From: Geodermatophilus saharensis
GTDB taxonomy: Bacteria; Actinomycetota; Actinomycetes; Mycobacteriales; Geodermatophilaceae
Direction: 5' to 3'
Length of the DNA: 64,000 nt
NCBI RefSeq assembly: GCF_900188205.1
Contig: NZ_FZOH01000002.1
Coordinates: forward strand, 744,001-808,000
The notes beneath the pieces were generated by a model. That model saw only the letters and a list, made by a program, of their open reading frames with translations. It ran no database searches and had not been told where the DNA came from. The translations under genes and the position numbers were made by a program. Each line of letters opens with the position of its first letter. Positions within the stretch are counted from its first letter, which is position 1. Shown piece by piece: positions 28,651-36,256 of this stretch.

Positions 28651-28849
28651 GCACCCCCCAGCGCGTGTGCGATGCGCCGTCCCCTTTGTGAGGCTGCCTC
28701 AAGGTTCCCGCTGACCACGTTCATGGTCAATGCAATCAGACGCGGTCCCTGCGCTGGCGCGACGTCGAGTACGGCACCCGGACCGAGTCCGATCACCTGG
28801 TAAACCTCACCGACAACGTCTTGGGAAAGGGTGAGGCGGCTTGTACCGC

Positions 28850-28990
28850 TTACCAGGGACGGCGCCCGGAAGCCAGTGCGAGCCGCCCGGCCGCCATTCC
28901 GATCATCATGGCCCATTTGATCATCGCTGCGGCGTTCGCGGGCAGCCGCTTGTGGTCCCGGCTCCTCCTTAGGTGCGCGGCGATCCCTAT
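28850..28990 (-). pseudogene. IS5-family transposase C-terminal remnant
   Basis: Minus-strand reading LRRSRDHKRLPANAAAMIKW followed by AMMIGMAAGRLA matches the tail of IS5-type transposases (RSRDHxRLPANAEAMIKWAMI). Only the tail is present. Confidence 0.5.
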
Positions 28991-29172
28991 GAGTTGATCT
29001 TGTGGTGGTCGACAGGAGCTGGCCGTGATGAACATGCCCATGAATGCCTGTTCGCATGATCGGCCGATGTTGGTCATCGTCGGGCGTGGAGGGTGGTTCG
29101 TTGGTCGTGAGTGAAGAAACCCCGTGGGCCGGACGCCTCCAGACTTGGCAGCAGCCAGGGAGGAGGCCCCGG

Positions 29173-29471
29173 TTGGGGAGGGTCAGCAAGTATTCGGAGG
29201 AGTTCCGCCGGCAGGCGGCGATGCTCGTCGTCGACGGCGGCCGCGGCGTCCGCGACGTCGCTCGAGAGCTCGACGTCAACCACGAGACGCTGCGCAACTG
29301 GGTCGGTGCGCTCAAGCGGGAGCGGGCCACATCCGGCGGGCCGGTCAGCGGCGATGAGCGGGCCCAGCTGGCCCGGCTGCGCCGCCGCGTGGCCGAGCTG
29401 GAACTCGAGAAAGAGATCCTGAAAAAGCCGCGGTCTTCTTCGCCCGGGAGACGGGGCGGTGAGCCGGAGCG
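29173..29471 (+). CDS. IS3 OrfA (transposase DNA-binding subunit)
   Basis: Helix-turn-helix (VSKYSEEFRRQAAMLVVDGG, DVARELDVNHETLRNWV) and leucine-zipper-like heptads (LARLRRRVAELELEKEILKK). TTG 29173 is the likeliest start inside the inverted repeats. The run GAAAAAG at about 29420 allows a -1 shift; the shifted frame reads KKAAVFFARETGR and stops at 29471, as in other IS3 elements, so I end the feature there. Confidence 0.6.
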
Positions 29472-30184
29472 CGGTCTTCGGCTTCATCGCCGCGGAGAAG
29501 ACCACCAACGGCGTGCGCCGTCTCTGCCGGGGTCCTCGGGGTCAGCAAACGGGTGGCCCGGCTGATGCGCCTGGGCGCTATGGAGGGCATCCACCGGCGC
29601 CGGCGCGGCAAGTACGGCCGCTGCACGCGCTCGACCGCGACCGCCGGGGACCCGTCGAGCGGAACTTCACCGCTGCTGCGCCCGACCGGCTGTGGGTCGC
29701 CGACATCACCTACCTGCGCACCTGGGAGGGCTTCCTCTACCTGGCCGTCGTCATCGACGCCTGCACCCGCAAGGTCGTGGGCTGGGCGATGGCCGACCAC
29801 CTGCGCACCAAACTGGTCCTCGACACGGTCGGCATGGCCCTGTTCGCCCGCCGGCCAGCGCCCGGACTGGTGCACCACTCCGACCGCGGCAGCCAGTACA
29901 CCGCCTACGAGTTCGGCAAGACGCTGCGCACCTCAGGCCTGCTCGCGTCGGTGGGCCGGGTCGGCTCGGCGTTCGACAACGCGCTGGCCGAGTCGTTCTT
30001 CGCGACGCTGAAGGCCGAACTGGTCTACCGGCGGGCCTGGCCCACCCGGGACGAGCTGGAGATGGAGGTCGTCAGTTACATCGAGGGCTTCTACAACCCG
30101 CGCCGCCGCCACAGCCGGCTCGACAACCTCAGCCCGGCCGACTTCGAGCAAATGCTCACGATACAGAACGAGGCGTCCGCCTGA
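29459..30184 (+). pseudogene. IS3 OrfB (DDE transposase) with internal deletion
   Basis: The N-terminus FGFIAAEKTTNGVRRLC is right, but then about 60 residues are missing and a frame change scrambles the next ~35 residues before the frame returns at VERNFTAAAPDRLWVADITY. The DDE triad is intact: D in WVADITY, D in HHSDRGSQY, E in ALAESFF. The helical region that binds ends and OrfA is damaged, so transposition is doubtful. Confidence 0.7.
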
Positions 30185-30192
30185 CGGGGGTC

Positions 30193-30555
30193 ACTTCAGT
30201 CTCCGGCGCCAACCGCCACGACAGCATGCTGGTCGAGCCGATCCTGGACTCCGTGCCGGCGATCCACCGCCGCGGCCGCGGACATCCGCGCCGCCGACCG
30301 GTCAAGCTGCACGGGGACAAGGGGTATGACAACCCGCGGGTCCGCCGCTACCTGCGCCGCCGCAGGATCACCGCGAGGATCGCCCGCCTCGGCCGGGACT
30401 TCAGCGCTCGCCTGGGCCGGCACCGCGGGGTGGTCGAGCGCACGCTGGGCTGGCTGTTGTCCTACAAACGCCTGGCTCCGCGCTACGACCGCAGCGCTTC
30501 CACGATCACCGCGCTCGTCCGACTGGCTGTCACTTCATCTGCGCCCGAAGCCTAC
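30193..30555 (+). pseudogene. IS5-family transposase C-terminal half
   Basis: Begins directly at the IS3 right end: SVSGANRHDSMLVEPILDSV, PVKLHGDKGYDNPRVRRYLR, RIARLGRDFSARLGRHRGVV, ERTLGWLLSYKRLAPRYDR. The second Asp (GDKGYD) and the Glu (VVERTLGW) of the DDE triad are present; the first half is absent. The IS3 copy probably inserted into this IS5 and the left part was then lost. Confidence 0.75.
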
Positions 30556-30574
30556 CGAGGAACTAATGCGTCTC

Positions 30575-30868
30575 CTAGAAGCCCGCCGCCTCGGCGGCCA
30601 TGCGCCGGGCGAGTCGTACGGCGCCTGACACTGGCTCATCCGGTAGTGACTGGATGTCATGCATGCCACGGCGCTCCAGCTCCCTGCGAACTAGTCCCCC
30701 TAGAAGCGCGCTGCCCCGCAGTACCCCCCCGGCCAGGACGACCGGTCCGCTCAGCCGGAGGCGGTCCGCGACTACGGCCGCCAGGCTGCCCAGCGTGCCC
30801 GCTGCGCCCGTGACGACCAATAGCGCCTCGGGATCGCCGGCCGCGGCGAGGTCGATGACGACACGCGC
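30575..30868 (-). pseudogene. BadF/BcrA-type sugar kinase (N-acetylglucosamine kinase-like), 3' fragment
   Basis: Reads ARVVIDLAAAGDPEALLVVT, GAAGTLGSLAAVVADRLRLS, GPVVLAGGVLRGSALLGGLV and ends ...AEAAGF. The GPVVLAGGVL phosphate-binding loop and PVSGAVRLA tail fit BadF-family kinases. The 5' two thirds are lost at about 30868, where a foreign zinc-finger fragment begins. Confidence 0.6.
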
Positions 30869-30869
30869 C

Positions 30870-31100
30870 CGTGGCCCGGCAGACCGAGCAGCGGGCCCGC
30901 CGCGGACGCAGCGCCACCGTCGAGGTCAGGTCGCGGACCCGGCGTGCTCGGGCGTGGCCCCGCGGGCGCAGCGCGCCACCGCAGCCGGGGCAGGCGATGG
31001 CGCCCGCGGCCAGGTCGGTCTCGACCCGGTCGGGCACAGCGACGCCGATCACGACACGACGGGCAGCAGGCGGGGCGCACGGTGCACGAGCGTGGTCTAC
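30870..31100 (-). pseudogene. Transposase-associated zinc-finger (DUF6431-like) fragment
   Basis: Minus-strand reading AIACPGCGGALRPRGHARAR followed by LRPRRARCSVCRAT is the C-x2-C ... C-x2-C start of a transposase-type helix-turn-helix protein. It is cut where the kinase fragment starts. Confidence 0.5.
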
Positions 31101-31157
31101 CAGCCTCCGCAACGTCAGGGGTCAACTGGTGTTGCTCGACGACCAGCCCGCCCGAAC

Positions 31158-31298
31158 CGACGATGCCGACAGTTGTCGCTGGCACACGGGACCCGCTCGT
31201 GCCAGAGGTAGACCTCATCGCACATGACGATTACCGAGGCGGCCGGCTTGCGGCAATGCACCTGCTAGAACTCGGGCATCGAAAAATCGCGCGGGCAC
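31158..31298 (+). pseudogene. LacI-family regulator internal fragment
   Basis: Reads MPTVVAGTRDPLVPEVDLIA then HDDYRGGRLAAMHLLELGHR and KIARA, the centre of a LacI ligand-binding domain (VDxVxxDNYxGGxLAAxHLLxLGHRxIA). DNA-binding and C-terminal parts are absent. Confidence 0.6.
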
Positions 31299-31485
31299 CG
31301 ACTTCTCGCCCGCACACGACGCGCAGGACACCGGAGAATGATATGGCGGAGGCAGAGAACCGAGGAGGCGAACGCCGGTGAGCGCGAGGTCGCCGGCCAC
31401 TTCTCGACGTCCGGGCAGACCATTTCGACGACGATTCGCGGGACGTCCTGCCGCGCCGCAAGTATGTGACCTGGTGCCCGGCAAG

Positions 31486-31551
31486 GACATGGTGCTCGTC
31501 ATGAACACCGGCGTGGAGGCGGTCGAGAGCGGGATCAAGGTGGCCCGCAAG
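31486..31551 (+). pseudogene. Ornithine aminotransferase fragment
   Basis: Twenty-two codons, DMVLVMNTGVEAVESGIKVA then RK, match the PLP-aminotransferase segment of ornithine aminotransferases (VLPMNTGAEAVETAIKAARKW). Nothing else of the gene remains. Confidence 0.55.
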
Positions 31552-31891
31552 TCTCGTCCTCATCCTCGTCCGGCACCTCGATATTGCGCGAGTTGAGCAG
31601 GATGGCCGGAGACGGTGCCAGGAGCAGCCGGTCCCGGAGGGAGTCCATGTCGGCCAACCGGGACAGCTCGAGCAGCACGCCATAACCCGCGTACTTCCAC
31701 ACGTGGGAGTCGCCCTCGTTGGCGTAGAGCTGGATACCGCTGTCGTCGGGTAGCCGTAACGCGTAGTACACACCGCGATAGCTGCTGTCGCGCTGACGCA
31801 GGTTGAGGCCGAGACGGGCTTCGACGAATCGATGCGCCTCCTCCAGATCGGACGCGGAGAACCCGTAGGTGTCGAAACGCTCGGTGCTCAT
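31535..31891 (-). CDS. Small protein coupled to the eCIS cargo gene; candidate immunity protein
   Basis: A 118-aa acidic protein from ATG 31891, only 7 bases after the stop of the large cargo gene, with GAGGAAGAG as ribosome-binding site. It has no signal peptide or membrane segment. Sequence (SASDLEEAHRFVEARLGLNL, GVYYALRLPDDSGIQLYANE, LLELSRLADMDSLRDRLLL) suggests a compact alpha/beta fold; no family recognised. Small acidic genes placed directly 3' of polymorphic-toxin genes usually encode the cognate immunity protein, which is the basis of the suggestion. Confidence 0.65.
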   Translation of the reverse strand: MSTERFDTYGFSASDLEEAHRFVEARLGLNLRQRDSSYRGVYYALRLPDDSGIQLYANEGDSHVWKYAGYGVLLELSRLADMDSLRDRLLLAPSPAILLNSRNIEVPDEDEDETCGPP

Positions 31892-31898
31892 CTCTTCC

Positions 31899-34800
31899 TC
31901 AGTCGGTAAGCGGAATCGTCTGGCGCAGGGTCTCGGTGCTGGCCTCGCCGATGGGCTTCCTGGCCGCCCCGACGTCCTGGAACAGCATGATCTTGACCTC
32001 TCGGGCGAAGCCTTCGCCTGCCTCTCGCAGGTTGCCTCGCAGCTTCTTCGCGAAGGCGCCGAGGCCCAGCTCGGCGACCTGCTCGTCCGAGAGTGGTCCG
32101 ATACGACTCGGGCTCGGCTTGACTTCCATGCCGGCAGTGCGTGCCTTCCGGAACAGGTCCTTGCCCGTGATGGCCACATCGAAGTCGCTAGCCGGATCGA
32201 ATGGAACCTTACGTTTGTAGGAGATGCCGGAGACCGAACTGCCTTGCAGGAACGCCTCACCCTCGCGGTCGACTTTCTTCAGGGCTCGGTCGAGCTCCTT
32301 CTTGGCTGTCGCCTTGAAGCTCTGCCAGTGCTCGGCGTTCCGGAAACCGAAGGGAATGTCCTCTGGGGAACCGGCGCCCGCAGCCAACGCCTGGGCCTGT
32401 TTGCGTTGCCCCGCCCATGCTGTCATGCGGGACTGCAGGGCCGCTTCGTCCAGTCCTGGTTCGACCTCGCCCCAGTACTTGAAGAATGCGGTGGCCTCGC
32501 GCTCGTTCATGCCCAGTGAGTCGGCGTGTTTGAGGACGCGCCGGTATGCCTCGATCGCCGCGATGTGCCCTTCCTGCACTGCGAGCTTCATCTCCGGCGC
32601 CAAGGACTCGTACCACGCGTCTGCCTTCGCATTCTTCAGGATGGTGCCCAGGTCCTCGATGGTCTTCCGGGCACTGAGGAACACGGCCCACACGAACCTC
32701 CCAAACTCCTCGAGGCCGGGAATGATGACCGCGCGGAGGTACTGCGGTGGCCGCAGGACGGCTCGCCAGGCCGCTTTGGCCTCCGTTTCAAGCTCTGCGG
32801 CCCGATGCAGGCTCTCTTTGACCTCCTGCTTTAACTTCGCGATCTGCGCCAGCTTGGCGTCGAACTCGAGGAGATTCCCCGTCTCCTCCAGTGCCTTGAC
32901 CGCGGGGGCGAGCTCCTCCAGGGCACGGATCGCCGCGCCGGTGCTGGCGATGTCCATCCCGAGGCCGATGACGGCGATCACGCACCAGCCCATCCATGGC
33001 TTCTCGGAAAGGAGCTTCGCTCCGTACGTTGCCGATTCCTGGTCGTACTTCTCGAACTCCGTTAGTGCCTGGTAGGCGCCGATGCCCACGGCTGCGGCCC
33101 CCGCGGCCACGGCGACCGTGCCACCGCCCATCGTCACCAGCCCGGCGGCGACGGCGAGAACGGCCAGCAGGAGGTTGACGGCGCGTTCGTCCCCCTTGAT
33201 CTGCTCACGCCGGTCCTGGACGATTTCGTAGTAGATCGTGCCCGGCTCGATGCGCTGCATGCTCAGCGACGCGTTGTAGAGCAGATCGAGCTTGAAGACC
33301 AGCTCCGGGTCGTCTTTCAGGTACTGGTGCGACTTGGCAATGTCCGACCGCCGCTCGGCGATGTAGTCCGTGAGCATCGAGCCGACTTCGCTCTTTTCGG
33401 CCGATGCGAGCTCCTTGCGGTCGAATGATTGCTCACCGATCAGTGGCTCGTCCGGGGTGGCGCCCTTCACCACGGCTTCCGCTGCGGCTTCCTCAGCCGC
33501 GGCTGAAGAGCGTAGCCGCGCCTTGAGCTCGACGTCGCCCTTTGCATAACCGCCGAGATCACGGGTGATCAGGCTGGCCGTAGCGCGGAGGTTCGCCGCC
33601 TCCTGGTAGTGCGCCTTGGCGCCACTGGCCCGCACCCGATCCGCGATGCCCGACGCGACAGCGGGATCCGCGTAACGACGTTCCTGTTCCCAGAGCACGT
33701 GCTCGTAGCGCTGGAGCATGTCGTGGCCGATGGCGACGGTTTCCTTCACGAATGCCCGCTCGTAGGCCTTGCACATCGACTCGAAGGCATCGATGGAGTC
33801 GAACCCCGCCGACTTGAGCTCGGCCGTGATCGCCGCGCGTTCGGCCTCTTCATCGGCGATACGGTCGGCAATGTCCTGGTAGTCAGCCGGGACCGCATCC
33901 GGGCCCACGAACTCCCTCGGTGCGTTTGCAAGCCTGCGGAATTCCTTGACGCGACGATAAAGACTCAGCCGATCGGTGAGGCGCGTCTTGATCGCCGCGC
34001 GTTCCACGCTCTGGTTCTCGCGCACGTCGACACTGAGACGATAGCGGTCGAGCGACACGTCGAGGGCGTTCCACTCTGTCGTCTCTGCAGTGACCTTGCT
34101 CTTGTAGTCCGCGCGCTCGGCCGGGGTCATGGCCTGGACCTTCTTTGCAACGCGCAGGGCAATCGCGAAGTCGTGCGGATCAAGTTTCTGTTGCGACGTC
34201 GAATCGAAGAGGAACTCTCTGACCTCGGGTGGGAGGGCGTCGAGATCGAGAAGCTGGCTCCGCAGCTGAAGCCAGTACGCCGCCTGCTCACGGTCGATCT
34301 CCGAGGTACCCAGCTTGGTGTCCTTCGGAGTGCCGGTAGCCGTGTAGAACGCGGCGTCGGTGCGCTCGTTGAGCGACTGCTTCTGCTCCGCGGTCATAGT
34401 CGACACGATTTGTGCGCTCTCTGCGAGCTTCTGCCGGCTGCGGGCGAGCCCGAGGGTGACGGGCAGGATCACGAACCCAAGTGCTGCGTCTGCCCGGGTG
34501 ACCGCTCTGCCGGTACCTGTCCAGTGCCAGTGCTGCTCGGCGATCTTCTGCTTGGCCTCTTCGGCGTTCGACAGATGGTGGTACTGGCGCGCGAACTCGA
34601 CCAGCAGCTCCTGCTCGGTCATCTCCGTCGTCACCGCGACTCGAAAGTGGAACTTGTGTCCGGTCGGTTCCTTCTTCGCCTGCTGGGGCTTGCGTACCTT
34701 CCGCTGGATGCGTGGACCCGTCCTGCGCTGCTGCACGACATGCGCCAGCTCGTGCGCGAGGATCCGGCGGCCTTCCTGGGTCGTGGGTCGGTATTGGCCG

Positions 34801-35279
34801 TCGCCGAACGCGATCTCGTTGCCGACCGTGAACGCACTCGCGCCGAGCGCGGCGGCCGCGCCGGCGGCCTCGGTCCCGACGTGGATACGCACGTCCGAGA
34901 GGTCCGCACCGAGTTGGCGTTGCATGTCGTCGCGCACCGACCTGCTCAGCGCTCCGGAGCCGGGTACCTGGGTCGGTTCCTCGGACGTGGACGAGACGGT
35001 GGCATCGCCGCCTGCGACGGTGCCGGCCTCTGGGGAGCCGTCGGTCGTGCCTTCGTCCTCGACCGTGTCCTCAACGCCGTCGGCACGGGCTTCGGCATCG
35101 TTCTCGGCCGGGCCGTGGACGTGGAGGAGCCGGCCGACGGCCTGATTCCCGACCGCGCGTTGCAGCTGGAGGATCTGGCCCATGTCCTGATCGGGCACGG
35201 ACGGATCGCGTTCACCCGCGCCGGCTTCGAGCAGCGTCGCTCGCTCCGGCGTTTTCGGCTCGTTGGCGAAACTCGACAT
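31899..35279 (-). CDS. eCIS-core (DUF4157) cargo protein with C-terminal nucleotidyltransferase-like toxin domain
   Basis: A 1126-aa protein. Residues 37-52 (ILQLQRAVGNQAVGRL) are the N-terminal motif common in eCIS-associated proteins. A DUF4157 domain follows at about 111-185 (MQRQLGADLSDVRIHVG, FTVGNEIAFGDGQY) with HELAHVVQQ, i.e. HExxH at 176-180. A long helical middle region includes hydrophobic stretches at about 700-740 and 763-790. The C-terminus carries GSSVSG and FDPASDFDVAI at about 1011-1030, a G-S ... D-x-D nucleotidyltransferase signature. The modular build is that of a polymorphic toxin adapted for contractile injection. The NTase activity and target are inferred. The likely immunity gene follows. 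Confidence 0.8.
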   Translation of the reverse strand: MSSFANEPKTPERATLLEAGAGERDPSVPDQDMGQILQLQRAVGNQAVGRLLHVHGPAENDAEARADGVEDTVEDEGTTDGSPEAGTVAGGDATVSSTSEEPTQVPGSGALSRSVRDDMQRQLGADLSDVRIHVGTEAAGAAAALGASAFTVGNEIAFGDGQYRPTTQEGRRILAHELAHVVQQRRTGPRIQRKVRKPQQAKKEPTGHKFHFRVAVTTEMTEQELLVEFARQYHHLSNAEEAKQKIAEQHWHWTGTGRAVTRADAALGFVILPVTLGLARSRQKLAESAQIVSTMTAEQKQSLNERTDAAFYTATGTPKDTKLGTSEIDREQAAYWLQLRSQLLDLDALPPEVREFLFDSTSQQKLDPHDFAIALRVAKKVQAMTPAERADYKSKVTAETTEWNALDVSLDRYRLSVDVRENQSVERAAIKTRLTDRLSLYRRVKEFRRLANAPREFVGPDAVPADYQDIADRIADEEAERAAITAELKSAGFDSIDAFESMCKAYERAFVKETVAIGHDMLQRYEHVLWEQERRYADPAVASGIADRVRASGAKAHYQEAANLRATASLITRDLGGYAKGDVELKARLRSSAAAEEAAAEAVVKGATPDEPLIGEQSFDRKELASAEKSEVGSMLTDYIAERRSDIAKSHQYLKDDPELVFKLDLLYNASLSMQRIEPGTIYYEIVQDRREQIKGDERAVNLLLAVLAVAAGLVTMGGGTVAVAAGAAAVGIGAYQALTEFEKYDQESATYGAKLLSEKPWMGWCVIAVIGLGMDIASTGAAIRALEELAPAVKALEETGNLLEFDAKLAQIAKLKQEVKESLHRAAELETEAKAAWRAVLRPPQYLRAVIIPGLEEFGRFVWAVFLSARKTIEDLGTILKNAKADAWYESLAPEMKLAVQEGHIAAIEAYRRVLKHADSLGMNEREATAFFKYWGEVEPGLDEAALQSRMTAWAGQRKQAQALAAGAGSPEDIPFGFRNAEHWQSFKATAKKELDRALKKVDREGEAFLQGSSVSGISYKRKVPFDPASDFDVAITGKDLFRKARTAGMEVKPSPSRIGPLSDEQVAELGLGAFAKKLRGNLREAGEGFAREVKIMLFQDVGAARKPIGEASTETLRQTIPLTD

Positions 35280-35295
35280 GGCGGCTCTCTCGTGG

Positions 35296-35463
35296 TCAGT
35301 GGAAAGCCAGTGGCTGCGTCGGTGTCGAGGACGATGTCGCCGCCGACTGTGTAAGCCTGATGGTCGGAGCTACCAGCGCAGTGCGGAAGGCCACGACGAG
35401 CCATACGAGCGGAGACACGACAGCAGCCGCGGCGGCGGGCGGCAGGCTCATCAGCCAGCTCAT
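35296..35463 (-). CDS. Possible small membrane protein upstream of the cargo gene
   Basis: A 55-codon frame from ATG 35463 encodes MSWLMSLPPAAAAAVVSPLV then WLVVAFRTALVAP, one hydrophobic helix with a Ser/Thr-rich tail. It ends 16 bases before the cargo ATG. No good ribosome-binding site precedes it, and GC-rich shadows can look like this, so it is only a candidate (for example a holin-like or leader ORF). Confidence 0.25.
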   Translation of the reverse strand: MSWLMSLPPAAAAAVVSPLVWLVVAFRTALVAPTIRLTQSAATSSSTPTQPLAFH

Positions 35464-35730
35464 GTCATTAACTACGACTTTGAACGGGCTGGTCGGCGTG
35501 GATCGCAGGTCGCGGCCGAGGCAGTGCTGTCGAGCGGGTCATGGTGGGCTCCTCTCCCGCGACGGCGTTACCGCGAGGCACAGGCCCGCGAGCATCACAG
35601 AAGAGGCGGCGACGTAACAGATTGATACCTGGTGTTCCGCGATCCGGAGTGCGGCACTGGACAGTGGGGGAGCGGTGCCGGTGGGCTGCTGACGCAGCGA
35701 GCGGTGCGGATGATGCATGTTGCAGCGCAC

Positions 35731-35746
35731 TACGTAGATCTGCGTA
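35731..35746 (+). promoter_or_regulatory. Shared 16-bp near-palindrome upstream of lanA1
   Basis: TACGTAGATCTGCGTA matches its own reverse complement at 14 of 16 positions. An identical copy is upstream of the eCIS operon (59884-59899). In the direction of each downstream gene both copies continue as TATGG. It ends 37 bases before the lanA1 start. The GCAGATCTGC-like core recalls LuxR/TraR-type boxes, as a comparison only. Confidence 0.75.
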
Positions 35747-35783
35747 TGGCCGCCCCACCGGACCCCGAGGATCGTGGACGGGT

Positions 35784-36248
35784 GTGCGAGCCATCCCCGC
35801 CGGTGACGTGCTCCCGGCCGACCCGCTCGCCGACGAGTTCGACCTCGACCTGCGCCTGGGCGAGTTGACGGCCACCCGTGCCGGGATTCTGGTGGACGCG
35901 CAGACGGACGGCTTCGGCTGCCTGCCCACCGGCGGGCAGGGCGCGGGCACCACGTGCAACACCCAGGACGACACGTGCGCGGGCACGTGCGCCGGCCTCG
36001 CCACCTGCCCCCCGACCGGGTGCGGCGCCACCTGCGAGAACACCTGCCCGCTCACCGCTTGCGGGGCCACCTGCGAGGACACCTGCCCGCACACCGCCTG
36101 CGGTGCCACCTGTGACACCTGCCCGTTCACCGGGTGCGGTGACACCTGCGTGGGCACCTGCGCGACCTGCGACAACTCCTGCCACCCCCCGTGCGCGACC
36201 GAGGGCATCCAGAACACCTGCAACCTCATGTTCTCCTGCGTCTGCTGA
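35784..36248 (+). CDS. Giant cysteine-rich FxLD-type lanthipeptide precursor 1 (LanA1)
   Basis: A 154-aa precursor from GTG 35784, the only start that places the class I leader box EFDLDLRLGEL (residues 18-28) near the N-terminus. After the conserved DAQTDGFGCLPTGGQG (38-53) comes a core with 23 Cys in all and Thr or Ser before most of them. A repeat of about 13 residues is visible at 80-120: CGATCENTCPLTA, CGATCEDTCPHTA, CGATCDTCPFTG. It is followed after 8 bases by lanC. Known FxLD precursors are usually 50-70 aa, so this is exceptionally long. Dehydrated Thr/Ser and Cys would give many lanthionine or methyllanthionine rings. Confidence 0.85.
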   Translation: MRAIPAGDVLPADPLADEFDLDLRLGELTATRAGILVDAQTDGFGCLPTGGQGAGTTCNTQDDTCAGTCAGLATCPPTGCGATCENTCPLTACGATCEDTCPHTACGATCDTCPFTGCGDTCVGTCATCDNSCHPPCATEGIQNTCNLMFSCVC

Positions 36249-36256
36249 GCCCGCCG

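Larger units (their letters stand above)
29109..30201 (+). mobile_element. IS3-family insertion sequence, degenerate
   Basis: Ends are imperfect inverted repeats: GAGTGAAGAAACCCC (29109-29123) and its partner at 30187-30201, which reads GACTGAAGTGACCCC in reverse complement (12 of 15). It carries orfA, a -1 slippery A5G run, and orfB. No target duplication is visible, in line with age. Confidence 0.7.
35280..35783. other. Divergent intergenic region between cargo gene and lanthipeptide operon
   Basis: Apart from the weak 55-codon frame and a 24-codon frame (35539-35465, minus) with a strong GGAGAGGAG site before its ATG, no gene is seen. It must contain the promoters of both divergent units and holds the shared 16-bp motif at 35731-35746. 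Confidence 0.6.
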
